DNA from: Octadecabacter sp.
GTDB taxonomy: Bacteria; Pseudomonadota; Alphaproteobacteria; Rhodobacterales; Rhodobacteraceae
Length of the DNA stretch: 6,253 bases
Assembly: GCA_018500065.2 (NCBI GenBank)
Contig: JAHBAO020000209.1
Location: 1-6,253, forward strand
Direction of reading: 5' to 3'
Of the stretch, positions 5,917 through 6,253 are shown piece by piece. A program made the position numbers and the translations under genes. The number at the start of each line of letters is the position of its first letter. The stretch's first letter is position 1. The notes beneath the pieces are model-generated. The model saw only the letters and a list, made by a program, of their open reading frames with translations, made no database searches and had not been told where the DNA came from.

Positions 5917-6253
5917 TTAGACCTGTGCTTCGCCGAGGTACGCTTCGCGCACTTTCGGGTGGCCTTTGATGTTGTCAGGCGTGTCTTCGACCAACGGCAT
6001 ACCCTGCGCGAGCACGGTAATACGATCAGCAAGCGAGAACACCACGTTCATGTCGTGTTCAATGATGGCCATCGTCAGACCGCGTTCCTTGCGGATGGTC
6101 TTGAGCAGTTCGATGGTGTTTTCCGTATCTGCACGGGCCATACCTGCGGTCGGTTCATCCAGCAGCAGCAAGCGCGGCTCTTGAACCAGACACATCGCCA
6201 TCTCAAGGCGGCGTTTGTCGCCACGTGACATGGAAGACGCGAGCATTTCACGC
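5917..6253 (-). CDS. livG: Branched-chain amino acid-type ABC transporter ATPase (LivG), N-terminus cut off by window edge
   Basis: The second ATPase of the same transporter as LivF. Only the C-terminal 111 residues are in the window, starting REMLASSMSRGDKRRLEMA; the Walker A half lies beyond the right edge, so the ATG at 6246 is internal and not the true start. Visible motifs are the signature region MSRGDKRR, Walker B RLLLLDEP, the TAGMA segment typical of LivG (as opposed to LivF), and the switch histidine in IIEHDMNVVFSLADRITVL. The C-terminus ends GHPKVREAYLGEAQV, as LivG proteins do. The signature carries Arg where the canonical motif LSGG has Gly. I recall this variant as a trait of one LivG subgroup rather than a defect. 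The gene is upstream of livF in the same operon. Confidence 0.93.
   Translation of the reverse strand, partial: REMLASSMSRGDKRRLEMAMCLVQEPRLLLLDEPTAGMARADTENTIELLKTIRKERGLTMAIIEHDMNVVFSLADRITVLAQGMPLVEDTPDNIKGHPKVREAYLGEAQV

Overview
The window is a compact stretch of chromosomal housekeeping genes, all on the minus strand. It probably comes from an alphaproteobacterium of the Rhodobacterales (Roseobacter-group type). That placement is an inference from protein style: the accB-accC-aat order, an AccB with an Ala/Pro-rich linker and an EAMKTMN biotin site, and a LivG with an SRGDKRR signature in place of the usual SGG. GC content is moderate and base use is even. I see no phage, transposon, CRISPR array or RNA gene.

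In transcription order, from the right edge to the left, the window holds: the end of livG and all of livF, the two ATPase genes of a branched-chain amino acid (HAAT-type) ABC transporter, closed by a hairpin/T-run terminator; a short control region with phased 11-bp repeats; acs (acetyl-CoA synthetase), closed by a strong terminator; an unrecognised gene for a 112-residue Ala/Pro/Gln-rich protein; accB and accC (biotin carrier and biotin carboxylase of acetyl-CoA carboxylase); and aat (leucyl/phenylalanyl-tRNA-protein transferase), which runs off the left edge. No gene-free stretch exceeds 300 bases.

The genes link around acetyl-CoA. Acs makes acetyl-CoA from acetate, AccB and AccC commit acetyl-CoA to malonyl-CoA and fatty acids, and the neighbouring transporter may import amino acids or similar small acids. 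Aat belongs to the N-end rule of protein degradation and sits close behind accC, probably in the same transcript. The two terminators divide the window into three transcription units: livGF, acs, and (small ORF)-accB-accC-aat. Whether the small ORF shares a transcript with accB is open, because 135 bp separate them with no visible terminator.

The region is largely ordinary. The parts worth a second look are non-coding or small: the 11-bp phased repeat array and the paired octamers upstream of acs, an inverted repeat in the accB leader, a nine-G tract inside livF, and the unrecognised small protein.
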